A DNA stretch of 64,000 nucleotides from Xanthostigma xanthostigma (Eukaryota > Arthropoda > Insecta > Raphidioptera > Raphidiidae): assembly GCA_963575645.1 (NCBI GenBank), contig OY754476.1, forward strand, positions 9,858,001-9,922,000, read 5' to 3'. The notes below the pieces were generated by a model that saw only the letters and a program-made list of their open reading frames with translations, was not told the origin of the DNA and did not search any database. Every line of letters begins with the position of its first letter. Position 1 is the first letter of the stretch. A program made the translations under genes and the position numbers. Positions 1-12,130 of this stretch are shown here, piece by piece.

Positions 1-2381
1 TCCTCAATTTCAGAATTCATGAATTATAGTCGCAGAAGAACAATATCTTTTTTTTAAATCGAAATATGTTTATTGGCATAGCAACGTTGGTTGCAGCTTT
101 CAGAAACAAAACATATCAACATTATCGACAACAAAAACTTATACTTGATATATCTCTAGAGAGATAATGATTTATCGATAAAAATATATATTAAGGCTTA
201 CTTTCAGATCAACAAACTAAACAAAAATTTGTTAATTTTAAGTCGTCTCATAAATTTCAGAATGCCATTAATGTCTTCGGAATTGATACGTTAAAAATAT
301 TTTTCCGAAATTGCAAAATCTCGTAATTCCAGTATAGAAACCGTAGCCCTATTATAAATGACGACTATTGAAGCAAAGTTTTACTCCAAGCGATAGATGT
401 GTGGTAAATGCTAGGTTAGTTTGGTTTCAGCCGCCGGTACACTGTTGTAGTGTTAATCAGTACAAGATTAGAGTCCTCTTCATTAATTAAAACTTCCACT
501 AGGCCACTAGCAGACCGTCTCAGTGTTTTATTTAACTTTAGGTACACAGTGAGTTTTTTTTAAATGCACCTAACATGCGCCAACTGCCATGAAATATTTA
601 TTTGACACACTCAAACGCCAAAACAGTCACTTTCAAATTTACAATATTTTTGGACACCGATCTGTAAAATTTATCATGCCTGTAGTAAAATGATTCATTT
701 CGCACTAATGTATAAACTAAAACAAAAAAAAGCGAAGAGTTTCCGTACTACAATTTACATAATTCCTAGAATTGGAAGTGAAATTTTAAATGTGAAAAAT
801 GTTGAACCTACGACAGTTTTATCTGAAGGCCAGAAATTTCTATCAAAATCGATATTAAAACGAGCGAAGTCGCCGGTAAAAGCTAGTGTACTATAAATCA
901 CATAGTATAATTAGAGAATAATTCAGTTAAACGTGCAAAAAATCAAATAACCAGTCGTAATGACAAATGTGTGATTAATGAATGGATGGTCAGTGTGTAT
1001 TGATTTATTCATTGCATCATGGTTGAAGTCAATAGTCGGCAAACAAAAAAGACAAAGATGAACATCTTAGGAACAGAAAGAAGAGCTAATAACTTCAGGC
1101 GACATTTTAATAGGTATAAGAGCTGCTTTCCGAGGCGCCAATGTTGTTCTTTAAAAGTCAAAACATTTTATGCTATCGATTTATATTAGTGGTTATATGT
1201 TTGTATTTACTAGTCAAAGACACTTTTACGTATTGTCGTTAGGATTGTCGTTTCTCTCTATAACACACACAAAAAAACACTTGCATACGAAGAACGTCAT
1301 GTATGTTAAGCACACGTATAGCAGTAGATACTAATATTATATTTAAAAAAAAAACGGTCAAGTGCGAGCCGAACTCGCGGAGAGAGGGTTCCGTACGATT
1401 CCGTTTTCCGTGAGAACTTTAAGACATAGGATTACACTATGAGTGAGGCCCTATATTCCTCATTTTTTTTAAACTTTATTCAGTATTTTTGAGGATTGGA
1501 GGGGGGTGCTCAATGTTCGTATATTTTCTTTAATATGTTATAACCTATACGAAATTATAAAAAAAATATTTGAATTTCTCAAAACGCGCCCTTTCATTAA
1601 ATGCGTCACATGATGCAAACTATTTTTTTATTTATAAGAGTCAAAGAATTATTACACCCTTTCAAATTTGAATTTGTGCTGTTAATTTCAAAGATACTAG
1701 TGTGTAATAAACTATTAGCTGTTAGTCCGGAAATCCTTTAATCTGAAGTTCAAATTCAGTTGTGCATTTCCTCTGGTAATAGGAATGTGTAAAAAAACTC
1801 CGTACATAAAGAATTGACGAAAAAACCTGTATTTATTTTTTTTTAATTTACCTCAGAAATAATGAAAACTAAAAATCCGAATTCGGTTAATCAAAGATTC
1901 TTGTTTAGATTTATCGCATGTACCTATCATAAGAACTTTATATGAAATACCTTGCACCTCGAATGAAAAAGAATTTTATGAAGACAACTTAAGTTTTGAT
2001 ATAACAAAATCGATCAAAAATAAAAATAAGAAAATGTTGGTTATCTCGAAGTTCAGGTGGACTACGTTATAGATACGTATGGTATAAAGAGAGAAATAAG
2101 AGAGAAAGAGAGAAGAGGTGTAGGGGTGTGCTGAGGAAAGGAAGGTAATCTACAGTAATCACCAACTAGTGGCCAGTAATTATATGGTATGGTATCGACA
2201 TTGTGGTTTGCGTATGATCAACCTTGTTCGATTCTTACAGGCACGTATTCGATTTCATTTAAGTTGGAATATCTAAATGAATTAAGATAATATTCACATC
2301 GTTCACCATCTCAAGAAATACTTTAGTAAGGTCGTTCCACTTACTAAACAGTACCGATTTTATCCTCACACATAAACAAAT
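1..2381. other. gene-free AT-rich stretch
   Basis: No frame has coding character; the 68-codon opening at 690-896 is Lys/Ser-rich, has no recognisable domain and fits chance. A purine-rich GAGA tract lies near 2083-2118. The only recognisable repeat is the fragment near 1343-1420, listed separately. Confidence 0.6.
1343..1420 (+). repeat. fragment of a dispersed insect repeat (AAACGGTCAAGTGCGAG type)
   Basis: An A-run is followed by AACGGTCAAGTGCGAG, a CG-rich stretch with the word CTCGCG, and GGTTCCGTAC. I recall this combination as a recurrent dispersed repeat in insect genomes. No second copy was seen in this window and the element's outer ends are not defined. Confidence 0.45.
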
Positions 2382-2726
2382 AACGTTTTCGTTCTTATAT
2401 CCTTTCTCGTAATTACAAACAGGAATTAAAGAAATACAATTGAACTTATTTTCAACAACATCCAGTTTCAATTGTTTTTACTTAGTATCTATTTTTCACG
2501 CAAAATGTCTCCTCCTACGCTGCTCAGCCAATGGAAAATACGTTTGACAACGTTTAACCTCAAAATAATAAAAGCCAACGTTTTCGTTCTTATATCCCTT
2601 CTCGTAATTACAAACAGGAATTAAAGAAATACAATTGAACTTATTTTCAACATCATCCAGTTTCAACTGTTTTTACTTAGTATCTATTTTTCACGCAAAA
2701 TGTCTTCTCCTATGTTGCTCAGCCAA
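2382..2726. repeat. two direct repeat copies with 195-bp period
   Basis: A block of about 150 bp at 2382-2531 recurs at 2577-2726 with only a few substitutions (for example CAACAACATCC against CAACATCATCC). Both copies run from AACGTTTTCGTTC to GCTCAGCCAA. A unique 45-bp spacer separates them. No coding sense was found; it looks like a recent local duplication. Confidence 0.85.
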
Positions 2727-4679
2727 ATATATGCAGGCTAAAAATCCATTAATTCTATTATTTTAAACACGGATCATAAACAGTCATGTGATGACGTAGA
2801 AGAGTCACACTTCTTTAACTATAAAAAGAGATGTATATAAATTAACTCCCTTGCGGGTTCGCTTTCAATATGATCAAGTCTGACAATCACAAGCTTAATA
2901 TCATCTACGTCATTTCGGTAACCAAATACTTTGGGATTTTTTTTATTATAGAAAAATCTTCGTAAAAATTGATAAAAAATTATTTCATAATCTATTGTAT
3001 AGAACAAAATTTGAAAAATGAGGGTTAAAATTTGATGTGATGTCAGAGTACACACCCTGAAAAAGTTAATTCCTTTGAAATAAGATTTTCTAATTTCAAC
3101 TTTAATTGGTATTTTCAGTCTATGCGATGAATATAATAATATATTTTCATGTGAATTAGTTTTTTTTTTATCACGAGACTCCGCACCTGGTGAAGGTTAC
3201 AGCCTGAATGATTTGCTCCCGCCCATATGGGATTATAAACATTGGGAACAACCGGGGACTGTTCGTCCGCTATTATTTTGTTCTGACTATAACATTATTA
3301 TTTGAGACAATCAGGAGCGTCATTCAGATGGATATTATATTTACAAAATTAAAAAAAAAACAAGTCATACAAACCGAATCTAATATTACAACGATATGAT
3401 GTGGGAAATAAATAAATTCCAGCGTAAAGTTGATGTTCATTTGTACAAAAACATAAGGTAGTCAAAACATTTGAAAGTATCGAGTTGTCAATTTTTTTTA
3501 CGCTTCAGTAAACACGTGGTTTATTGAGTAATCTATTTTTTGCTGAAATGGAGACAAATGCATGATTAAAAACGAGCGAAATTCTTATTAAAATTTATTC
3601 ATCAATGCATATTTAAAAAGTCTTAACAAATTAATAAAAAATGGTCTGATATAAAGGTCTTGCATTTTACTGTAGACATGTAACATGTAGGGCTGTTTTT
3701 ATCAATTAAGGAAAATTTGCCAATTGGAACATTGTGATCCAAGCACCAAGGATTGATTTTTTTTAATAAATTTTAGAATATAATACCTAAACAGTCTTTC
3801 GAAATCTGTGTTCAGATTGATTTGAAGATTTTTCAAAACTTTGGCCAGCCAAATGAGATCTGCCATTTTGAATTTTGATAGCGACAATATGTCGTCAATT
3901 GATACGTGAAAAAATCGTAGGAAAAAATGTTAAAAACACGATGTTTGGTTACAAGTTACGACATCCAATAAAACTTTTAAAACCTGCGTAACGCAAAAAT
4001 TTTGGATTGCATCTACAGATTGATAAATCAAAGGTTTGGATTAAAAAACATACTAATGTGCATTTCTAAAGTTTTATCGAGAAATTTTTTTACTTGAAAT
4101 CAATAACAGAAAATATTGTACTTCAATAAAGTTTGTCTTGACACCTTTTAAATCACCATTTTTAGAACTCGAGATATCGAAGGAGCATATTCAGTGCTTG
4201 AATGAATGTCCACAAGGTAAGTTTAAATAAAAGGTATGTAATAAAGAATTCTCTTGAAGTTTTTAGACGCAACAATAACGAATGCCACATTGCAATATGG
4301 TATGTATATTCACATTTCTTTAGGTACAAAGTGGACTGATTTAATTTAGACGATAAGGGGTCAAGCAGTGAAGAGTCAAGTGTAGATTGTTGACCTGATT
4401 GTAACCAGTCATTTAATGAATTTACCGACTTCTATTACATTGTAAAACAGTACTCACATTCATATTATTATTATACCTAGTAACAAGAGAGAAACAAATG
4501 TATAGCTACATCATAATACAGTAGAATATACTGTCGAGATCGACTCATGTACTTTCTCGATACTTGATTAGTAAACTAGAAAAAAAATTACTAACCAATT
4601 TAAGTAAAAATTATATTATGGAACCACTTAAATATCTTCCTAAAGACATGGAAAATTGTTGAATCTTTATACATTATTT
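2727..4679. other. gene-free AT-rich stretch
   Basis: No ORF with protein character was found. The stretch around 2840-3260 has a few GC-richer segments that resemble old RTE-type repeat debris, but I could not define ends or a second copy. The remainder is simple AT-rich sequence. Confidence 0.5.
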
Positions 4680-5105
4680 AAAATAATAAATTGAAAAATT
4701 CAGATCTTTGATTAACGTCTGAATAGAACTCTTCAAATAAGTAAAATTGTCGACCAATCTTTTTCTGACCATATATTGACAAAAAATAATAAAAATACAA
4801 ATCAATATAACATAAGATGACGTTTCGATCCGGATTTGGATCTTCTTCAGAAATATCTAAAAAATATAAAAATTAATTAGTTTTAAGTTATTTATTATCT
4901 AATAGAATTCAAACTTTCAATCTTTCGTGCATTCTATTAGATAATAAATAACTTAAAACTAATTAATTTTTATATTTTTTAGATATTTCTGAAGAAGATC
5001 CAAATCCGGATCGAAACGTCATCTTGTGTTATATTGATTTGTATTTTTATTATTTTTTGTCAATATATGGTCTGAGAAAAATTGGCCGACAATTTTACTT
5101 ATATA
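4680..5105. repeat. 366-bp palindromic (foldback) element with flanking shared module
   Basis: Positions 4737-5102 form an almost continuous inverted repeat: bases at x and 9839-x pair from the outer TAAGTAAAATTGTCG to a short central loop near 4905-4935. Each arm carries TGTCAATATATGG and GATCCGGATTTGG. The right arm reads CTGAAGA (4989-4995), a potential GATCC/GGATC stem, then GAAAC (5013-5017). To the left, 4700-4736 contains TTTGATTAACGTCTGAATAG, a segment that recurs beside related copies near 40.4 and 45.25 kb. No transposase and no clear target duplication were seen. It is best read as a non-autonomous foldback element. Confidence 0.8.
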
Positions 5106-5721
5106 AATTGAAAAACATTAAATTAATTATTATTGAATTTTACTTTCGCTTCTCATGACTGGCCTGAAATGGGCCATTTTACGACCGGTAAACATGGATG
5201 AAAAGCAGCTATTTTATAGCACGTAAGACAAAAAAAAAACTTTGGTCTCAATATTTACAAAGAAACTAACAATTATTATGTTTTTTTCTGTTCATTTCAA
5301 TTTTGGTGAAATCCCTACACTTAAAATTGTAGGTAAATAACTGTTTTAATTATTTAAAATAAAGACTTTCTTATCCTTCTTCTTCTAGAAAAAAAACAAA
5401 CCATGTAACATTGGAACGGACTGTATAATATATACTACGTTCGAGTTGCACACACACACACCAACACAGGCAAACTAACAAACATGAATGAAACTAGGGA
5501 GAGTTTGGACACAAGTGCAGATTATGTCCTAAATTTGACATTTGAAGCTTCGCCTTGTCTTTCCCATCATTTAACGTTGTAAAGCGTCTTTCACATGCAG
5601 GACTTTTGTATTATAGCGAATATAGAGAAATGGTATTGATCCGAAATACAACCGCATTCACATAAAAAACATGTTAATACTAATAAACCAAGAGAAAGAT
5701 TAATTTACTGTAGTATTCTTA

Positions 5722-6218
5722 CACTGGCTAATGATAATCATTACGATTAAATTCCAAATACAGTATATTTTATAATCACTGAATTAGTGAAAGCATTATA
5801 TTAAGCAAAATTATCGTCATAATATTTTAGAAGGCTTATATATAAGAAAAATTTAAATGTCACTGTCAGGACTTGAACCCGAAACAACCAATTTCGCGTT
5901 GGCTAAGTTACATTACTCTACAGTGCCCACAACAGTTAATTTTCGATTTTTCTTATATATAGCACAGTGCACTGCAGAATCCACTACCTGCGAGAGCTAT
6001 TTTAATAACAACATTACCAGAATGTTGACTTTCTCAATTTTAGCCGGTTGTTTCGGGTTCAAGTCCTGACAGTGACATTTAAATTTTTCTTAAATAATAT
6101 AAGTCTTCCAAAATATATTGACGATAATTTCGTTCAATATAATTTGCTTTCACTAATTCAGTGATTATAAAATATACTGTATTTGGAATTTAATCGTAAT
6201 GATTATCATTAGCCAATG
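5722..6218. repeat. inverted repeat formed by two head-to-head tRNA-headed repeats
   Basis: The left arm (5722-5880) and right arm (6055-6218) are reverse complements with a few small indels; the matching outer word is GGCTAATGATAATCATTACG. The inner end of each arm holds a pol III B-box-like GGGTTCAAGTCCTGAC, on the minus strand at left and the plus strand at right. Both units would therefore be read outward. This suggests two SINE copies of the same family inserted head to head, rather than one palindromic transposon. Confidence 0.75.
5858..5929 (-). other. tRNA-like sequence (SINE head or tRNA pseudogene)
   Basis: Read on the minus strand this is 72 nt, exactly tRNA length. It has a B box GGGTTCAAGTCCTGAC, a possible anticodon stem GCCAA/TTGGT, and partially complementary ends (GCACTG against CAGTG). 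Position 33 is not T and the D-arm/A box fits poorly, so it is probably not a functional tRNA. Its 3' side runs directly into the repeated body of the surrounding inverted repeat, as in a tRNA-derived SINE. Confidence 0.5.
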
Positions 6219-8780
6219 TTAATACTATTAATAATAATTGCACAGAATAAGGCCTCTTGTTAACGACAACGGATAACGACCCGATTTTTATGACGGGCGA
6301 CGGGTCGACGCGCAGTGTTCAATAGGTTAGTGTGGGTGTTTGTTAACGCGACAGGCATGTAATGCTTAAAGAAAAAAAACACGCTGAATCCGGCATGGTC
6401 CTAAACGTCGCGTGTCGTTCAAAAGAAGTTTCGAACTAAAAAAGTAGTATTTAACCATCCCCCTCTCCCTTTACAAGTAATGCCACTGACTTAGTGGCAT
6501 ACGAGGTAGTACTAAAAAAATAATTGACAAAATTTGACCCCCTTCTCAAAAAGGTTCGCCGTCACTGGTATAGGGGATACTGCAAACAGTTGTTCGTAAC
6601 GATCCCCCTGAATTTTTAGCTCAAGACCCTATTTCAATTGGCTTGTTGCCAAGCGATCAAAGTAAAATAAGTTATGTGAAGTACGCTTTAGAAAAAAGCC
6701 AGTGTAGAGAGAAGATAGCATGAGTACAAATCTGAAGGGACGTCAAATCTAATCAAATTGTCGTAGAGTGTGATTAGACATAAATTATGTTCGTTGTGTT
6801 AGTAGATTGTTCAAAATTATCGTATGTTAAACCTGCACAATTGGTACAATTGATACCTCTGTGACATATAGTTGTCAATTTCTTCTTATAAGATACACTG
6901 CGTTTGATTTCAATCAATATATTGACTTTACACGGTAATGCCATTTTGTCATGTGACTATCGAAGTAAAAAATAAATTACGACACTTACCTATCCCAACA
7001 AAGAGCGTCTTCTCTGTATCTGCAAAAAGAAAAAGAAAATTAATGGTAATAATAACAAGACGGCAACAAATTCTCAATAAATGTTTTCAAAATACTATCA
7101 ACCACAAGATATTTTTATAAAACACAACGCTCAATTAAGGAAGCTGATAACAGATTCTACTAATTTAAATGCCTAATTAATTTTCAGACCAGTACGTAAA
7201 CCAAATCTGACGAATATCTTCATTAGATATGACCTATGTTTTAGTTTCTACGGTAATCACCCACCGTTAGACACGATATACGAGTAATATACATTATTTT
7301 AATTTTTAAGACATATTAACCCCTCATAACTCATACACTAGGAAAGATACCGTCCTGCGCGTTCCTTTTAATTTGAAGTACATTATAGATATTTTTAATG
7401 ATACATCCCAATTTGTTTTCATGCGTTTTTTGACATTAAACGTTTCCTACTACGTTTGAAAAAATCACCATGAATCGATTCTGACGATTCGCATATCTGC
7501 ACCTCATTTAGTAAGATATGGGCGTTTAAATGTTTAATTAAAAACGCCATAACTTCTAAACCAAAAGAGGTACAAGATGTGCGAGTGGTCGAAATCCATT
7601 CAGCGTGATTTTTTTCTATTAGAATAATAATTATAATTTTTAAGAATTATTCAAAACGACAAGGGTAAGACAATTTTTTTAAAAATATATTTAAATGATT
7701 TTTTTAGAAATTTGGATCACACCGGACAAGTTAAATTTACATTAAATTCACAAAAATATTTACAAAAATTTATTGCAATTTTAGGGTTAAAAATGTTACA
7801 ACAATATGCTATAATTATTGTTATTAACATGTAATTATATTTATTAATGATGACTTTATTATCGATTAAAAAATTCTGATAATTTTTCAACACTTGCAAT
7901 ATTTTGATGGGTGCATTTAAGATTCACCGATACCAGCATTAATATCTGAAGGTAACCGAAGATCGAAAAGATTATGCTGCACTGCCTTCAAGGATAATGA
8001 AATATTGCATAGCCTATGGTACATTTATGTACATACATATACCATCATCTAAATCAGAGGTCTCTAACTTATGGCTTGCGGCTTTTTAAAAAAAATCCCT
8101 AAACAATAAAAATTCTACACTTTACAATTTACAGCGAGTTGTAGGTACTAAAAATAAAAAAAAAATGTTAATAAAATATCTCTACTACCTATATATTATA
8201 TTTTTACACTATGTGCACAACATTTAAAAAGTTGATTTTTTTCAAAAACCGAGATTTGTATTGGGATCATGTCTTGTTATTTGGATAGTACCTACATGGC
8301 CAGACATATCACTGTAAATGTCTTGTGTAGTTTCCTGAACACCCATAAAAGAGGTTTGTTACTTCAAAACTCGAGACCAACTGAACCGATTATAAAAATT
8401 CTGTCTGTGTTTAAAAGCCTCCTTTTACCCATAAACATAAACTGTTTATAAATTCCATTACGAAACGACAAAAGGTAGATAAGTTGTCAGTTACATATAG
8501 CGATTTGCATCTGACCGATTTTGATTTGGTTTTCCGGTGCAACATTATCTTTATTAAATATGAAATAGTTATGGGCAACGCAGGGCTTATAACAAATGAA
8601 TGCAGAATAGCTCTATAGATATTCTAAAATTTCAAAAAATATAGTGACCTTAGGTTAAATAAATGTTAGTGTAAGAGTCATTTTTATATATTTTTAAAAC
8701 CCGCTAAAAATATAAATCCACAAATCTCAATACTTAGCTAATGGCTCAAAATACAGAATCATCGAACCACAATGCAAGTA
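6219..8780. other. gene-free stretch
   Basis: No credible gene. Around 7320-7660 there is a non-coding segment that reads like degenerate repeat (two inexact occurrences of a 'taactc/taacttc' phrase). A possible decayed hAT end (cagaggtctctaac near 8055) has no partner. The rest is AT-rich sequence without recognisable structure. Confidence 0.5.
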
Positions 8781-9017
8781 CAGTAGAACGCCGATTAACC
8801 GAATCGCCAATTATCCGAATCGCTTCTAAGCGTAATATAAAAAATTAAAACCAAGTAATTTTTCAATAAAAACAAGTTTTGTGGGGACGCAAGAATACAA
8901 AAATTCGAGTGACAAGTGCCGTGTAGACATTACAATGGTATCAGCACACGTCGAAGTTGGAACTCGCTGGAGTCCAGATATATTTCAACTGTTATGGTTA
9001 TAATCGATGTTCTACTG
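8781..9017 (+). mobile_element. pogo/Tigger-like MITE, copy A
   Basis: Starts CAGTAGAACGCCGATTAACC and ends in the complementary GTTCTACTG. TA dinucleotides at 8779-8780 and 9018-9019 are the target duplication expected for the Tc1/mariner superfamily; the TIR sequence is typical of pogo/Tigger. The body matches 27045-27377 along most of its length, but its right TIR is degenerate and it lacks about 70 bp present near the right end of that copy. There is no transposase frame. Confidence 0.8.
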
Positions 9018-9452
9018 TACTACAGTAGTCCACATGTTACCGCAAATGAAAGAACTCCGAACAGCAATCACGGCGTGGATAAAATCACAGAAAACTTTAT
9101 CATTGAAATTTTTGTTCGATTGTACTATTATATTATATATTTTTGTCGGAATTGGAAAGTAACAGTTGGAGCTATACTACTGTAAGGCATTATGATATAC
9201 GGTGCATCTGGTCAAGACTGATTTTGTGGGTAATTATAGAATATAATGCACCGAAAATATTTAATCTGATAGATATATCTTACGGTTAGTACATATGACG
9301 CTTCAGGAATATTTGAAACATAAGTTAAATAAGATAGATAGGCTTTCATAGACGTTAACGAATTTGGTTGTCCAGCGTCCATAATCCATAATCTCTTTAC
9401 AAAACGTACATATTTTATTTGCCGAAAATCAACTACATGGTATAAGCTCGTC

Positions 9453-9956
9453 ATACATCATATATATTAATACGCTAAGGTTAAAGATGTTTGCCTCCCT
9501 TTTTAGAAAAAACCTCACAATTTCTCTACATAAATTATATATCATTTTACAGATAATTGCTTGCTCTACTGACATCGACAACTAAAAAATTTATTATTGC
9601 TTTTGTTTTTGTAAATTAATTAAAATACAGCAACGCTGAACAACGTCTGTCATCTAACGGCTTTAATTTTGAAACAGCGAGCAACGCTGAACAACGTCAC
9701 AGCAATGCTGCGTGATGCCATCTGACGGCTTAGCTCAACGCTTTTGCTACTTGCGCCTCTATATGACAATTTTAGTAAAATATTTCTTCGATCTGTCATC
9801 TGAGCTTCATATTGTAATACAACAAAAAGAAGAACGTTATAAGCAGTGTGCAAAATTAGAAACGAATTGAATACCTGCAATCATATTTAAAAAATAATTT
9901 TGTAAAGTGATCATTATTATACTTATTTAGTGCGAATAATTCGCACAAGTCACTCT
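9453..9956 (-). repeat. unclassified 0.5-kb repeat, copy A
   Basis: Matches 21303-21897 in opposite orientation over its whole length, from ATACATCATATATATTAA at one end to GTGCGAATAATTCGCAC plus AAGTCACT at the other. That second end is itself a near-perfect palindrome. The interior carries several words of the type CAACGCTGAACAACGTC. The minus-strand open frame MQVFNSFLILHTAYN... is shared by both copies but resembles no protein I know and is probably incidental. TIR/TSD class is unknown. Confidence 0.85.
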
Positions 9957-10959
9957 AGTCTAATATATAAAAATAAATAACTGTATGTTAGTCTGTTCGG
10001 GACCTATGCGTTTCTATACCATTCATCCGATTACGATGAAACCTTGACGAGTTGTTGTGCTCGCGCCCGCGAAGGTACTTGACAAAAAGATCAAAGCGTA
10101 AAAGCATTGTGTGTAATGCGTTAAAAATAAAAAAAAAGGTATTTAAAAAAAACAAATACGTCTGAGTTTGCTTCTTATTATTTGGCCTTATCAAGTAAAA
10201 CTTATGATGACAAATAAAGGACCTGAATCCTCAACTTCAAATCGTTACGTCAATGAATTAAACACATATTTTAAATCTAATAAATTCCTAACCAAAATTA
10301 CATTACGTTTTGAGGATAGAATAATCAAAACTGACTATATCTTGAACACGATTTTTCGAATATCACCTTGCGGATCATGGATTTGGAAAAAAAATCAACG
10401 TACATTATATTTTTATCTTTAGGCCACGATGTGCACGAAGGTAGGTAGGTTATGCTCCGATCTAAATATAATGTATTGATCGTTGATAGAATCAGTTTGA
10501 TCGGCTGTCCTATGTCGACTTGATAGACCGGCGTAAAGTAAGACGGGATTCGCCGCCGGCTGCAAAATTCATGATGCAACAAATTGTGCGGCAATACGTT
10601 GCAACAAGTTACTTGCACCTTTTATTAACATCTCTTCAATTGTTTTATAACTCGTTCGTATCGAACTTAAAGTTGAGCTTTACAAGCTGATCACAAGAAA
10701 TGATATAACGTGCCTAACTATACAACCAACCGCTTTTCATTAATGCATATACCCAACGAGGTTAGAGACGAAGAGTACGAACTGCCATACTTTTAGTATT
10801 GGTTGAGACAAAATACGGCGGTATACGAGCTGCCGATGCGAGCGTCCTCGAGCCTGTGCGCAGTGTGAAATGCGGTACTCTGCGCAGCAACATTTCAAAA
10901 CTTAAACACACGTTTGTGACATGCGCAGATTGCTCTGAATGTCTTCCGTGTAAGTTGGA
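9957..10959. other. gene-free stretch with GC-richer patches
   Basis: 9962-10130 has RTE-type repeat flavour (CTGTATGTTAGTCTGTTCGG and a CATCCGATTACGATGAAA phrase). 10450-10620 and 10740-10955 are GC-richer than the surroundings. An open plus-strand frame (10799-11071) crosses into the hAT element that starts at 10960, so it cannot be one native coding sequence. I recognise no domain in its first 54 residues (Cys-containing, TCADCSECLPC). Confidence 0.45.
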
Positions 10960-11364
10960 TAGTGTCCAACCAAAGGTCGATTTCTGGACGAAGCCGAAGC
11001 CGATTAATCGGCTATCGCCACAACCTTCGGCCGAAGCCGAAGACTTAAAAATCCTAAGAAATTTAGTTTAGATTGGCTACAACTGCTACAAGCTACAATT
11101 AATAATATAAATGATTTTAAGACTTTTAAATTGAAAGTTCACATTGACTATATAATATAAAAAATTTTAATCATCTCTAGAAGTCGCTACGTCCATCGCG
11201 CTCTCGCTCATTCGTAACAGTTTGTCCAATTTCGGCGCTTGTTAGAAACCTTCGGCTTCGTCCAAAACTTCGGCTCATTTTGGCCGAAGCCGAAGGTCTC
11301 GCCGAAAGTGGGTTTTTTGGCCGAATGTGGCCGAAGGCAAAGTCAAAGCTTCGGTTGGACAATA
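10960..11364. mobile_element. hAT-type non-autonomous element (TAGTGTCCAACC ends)
   Basis: Left end TAGTGTCCAACCAAAG, right end CTTCGGTTGGACAATA. It is flanked by AAGTTGGA (10952-10959) and AAGTTCGA (11365-11372), an 8-bp target duplication with one mismatch, as expected for hAT. The subterminal regions are built from repeated CCGAAGCCGAAG words in opposite orientation; the centre is AT-rich. No transposase. A related right end occurs at the far right of the window (63620). Confidence 0.78.
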
Positions 11365-11688
11365 AAGTTCGAGTACACCTAATGCTTCGACCTCGGTTCG
11401 GTCTCCTCTTCCTCTAGCCTCCTTGCATACAGTGTAGGGGTAGGTACTTGTATATATTTTTTGTGCTATAATATATCAGAGTAGAAAATTTTAAACAATA
11501 TTTTAACTAAATCGCTTCAACCTGATTTCAAATAAAAATTATTCTTGAAATATTTGTGTGTGTCTGAATTTCCTCAAACTCAACTAAAAATATAGTGTTA
11601 CCAAAATTACTTAGGATCTCATTAGGTATCATGGACTTGAACCAATACACCAACAACATACGATTTTAGTCGTTGGCAATATAAATAC
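11365..11688. other. short interval without a gene
   Basis: A moderately GC-rich patch with a pyrimidine-rich stretch CCTCTTCCTCTAGCC near 11403, then AT-rich sequence up to the SINE target duplication. No feature recognised. Confidence 0.4.
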
Positions 11689-12119
11689 GTCTTTTACCAA
11701 GCGGTGTAGCGTAGTGGTGAGAACACTAGCCTCGCATTCGGGAGGTACCGGGTTCGAATCCCGGCGGGGGCAGATGTGGCTGGGGACTTTTTCCTACTGC
11801 CTCTCGCCGAGAAACGGTAATTCCTGTACCGGCCAGCGTGTTGAGGTTTCCTTCAATAATTAAAGATAAATATCGAGATGGTTCCTTATTCAAGGCCATG
11901 GCCGATTATTACCTGTCAAATTTATATGCTCAATAATTCGCCTACCTTATTTTATTGTCCTAAAATTTCTTCATTCGCCCATTGCTATTAATTAGTTGAA
12001 GTTGAAAAATAATGTAGAAAATAACGGGAAGTGTGATGGATGGAAAATACAGTAATGGTGAGTCTGTTATGACATGAAGTCGAGAAATGGACGTTAAACG
12101 CATTATTATTATTATTAAT
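11689..12119 (+). mobile_element. complete tRNA-derived SINE with 11-bp target duplication
   Basis: The 5' head (about 11702-11775) has an A box TAGCGTAGTGGTGAG and a B box GGGTTCGAATCCCGG spaced as in a tRNA, so it has an internal RNA polymerase III promoter. A non-tRNA body of about 330 bp follows. The tail contains GGACGTTAAACGCATTATT and then an ATT-repeat. The element is bracketed by perfect 11-bp copies of AATATAAATAC (11678-11688 and 12120-12130), direct evidence of target-primed insertion. It encodes no protein and would depend on a LINE in trans. Confidence 0.92.
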
Positions 12120-12130
12120 AATATAAATAC

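Noticed and set aside
5858..5929. Functional tRNA gene
   Set aside because: Correct length and B box, but the A box and position 33 are wrong and the sequence continues into a repeat body.
8046..8100. hAT end (CAGAGGTCTCTAAC)
   Set aside because: No complementary right end or 8-bp duplication found within reasonable distance.
9650..9880. ORF MQVFNSFLILHTAYN... also present at 21376-21654
   Set aside because: Its recurrence is explained by the repeat it lies in; the second copy changes length through internal duplication and no protein family is recognised.
10799..11071. 90-codon plus-strand ORF
   Set aside because: Its 3' third lies in the hAT element beginning at 10960, so the frame is a fusion of unrelated sequences.
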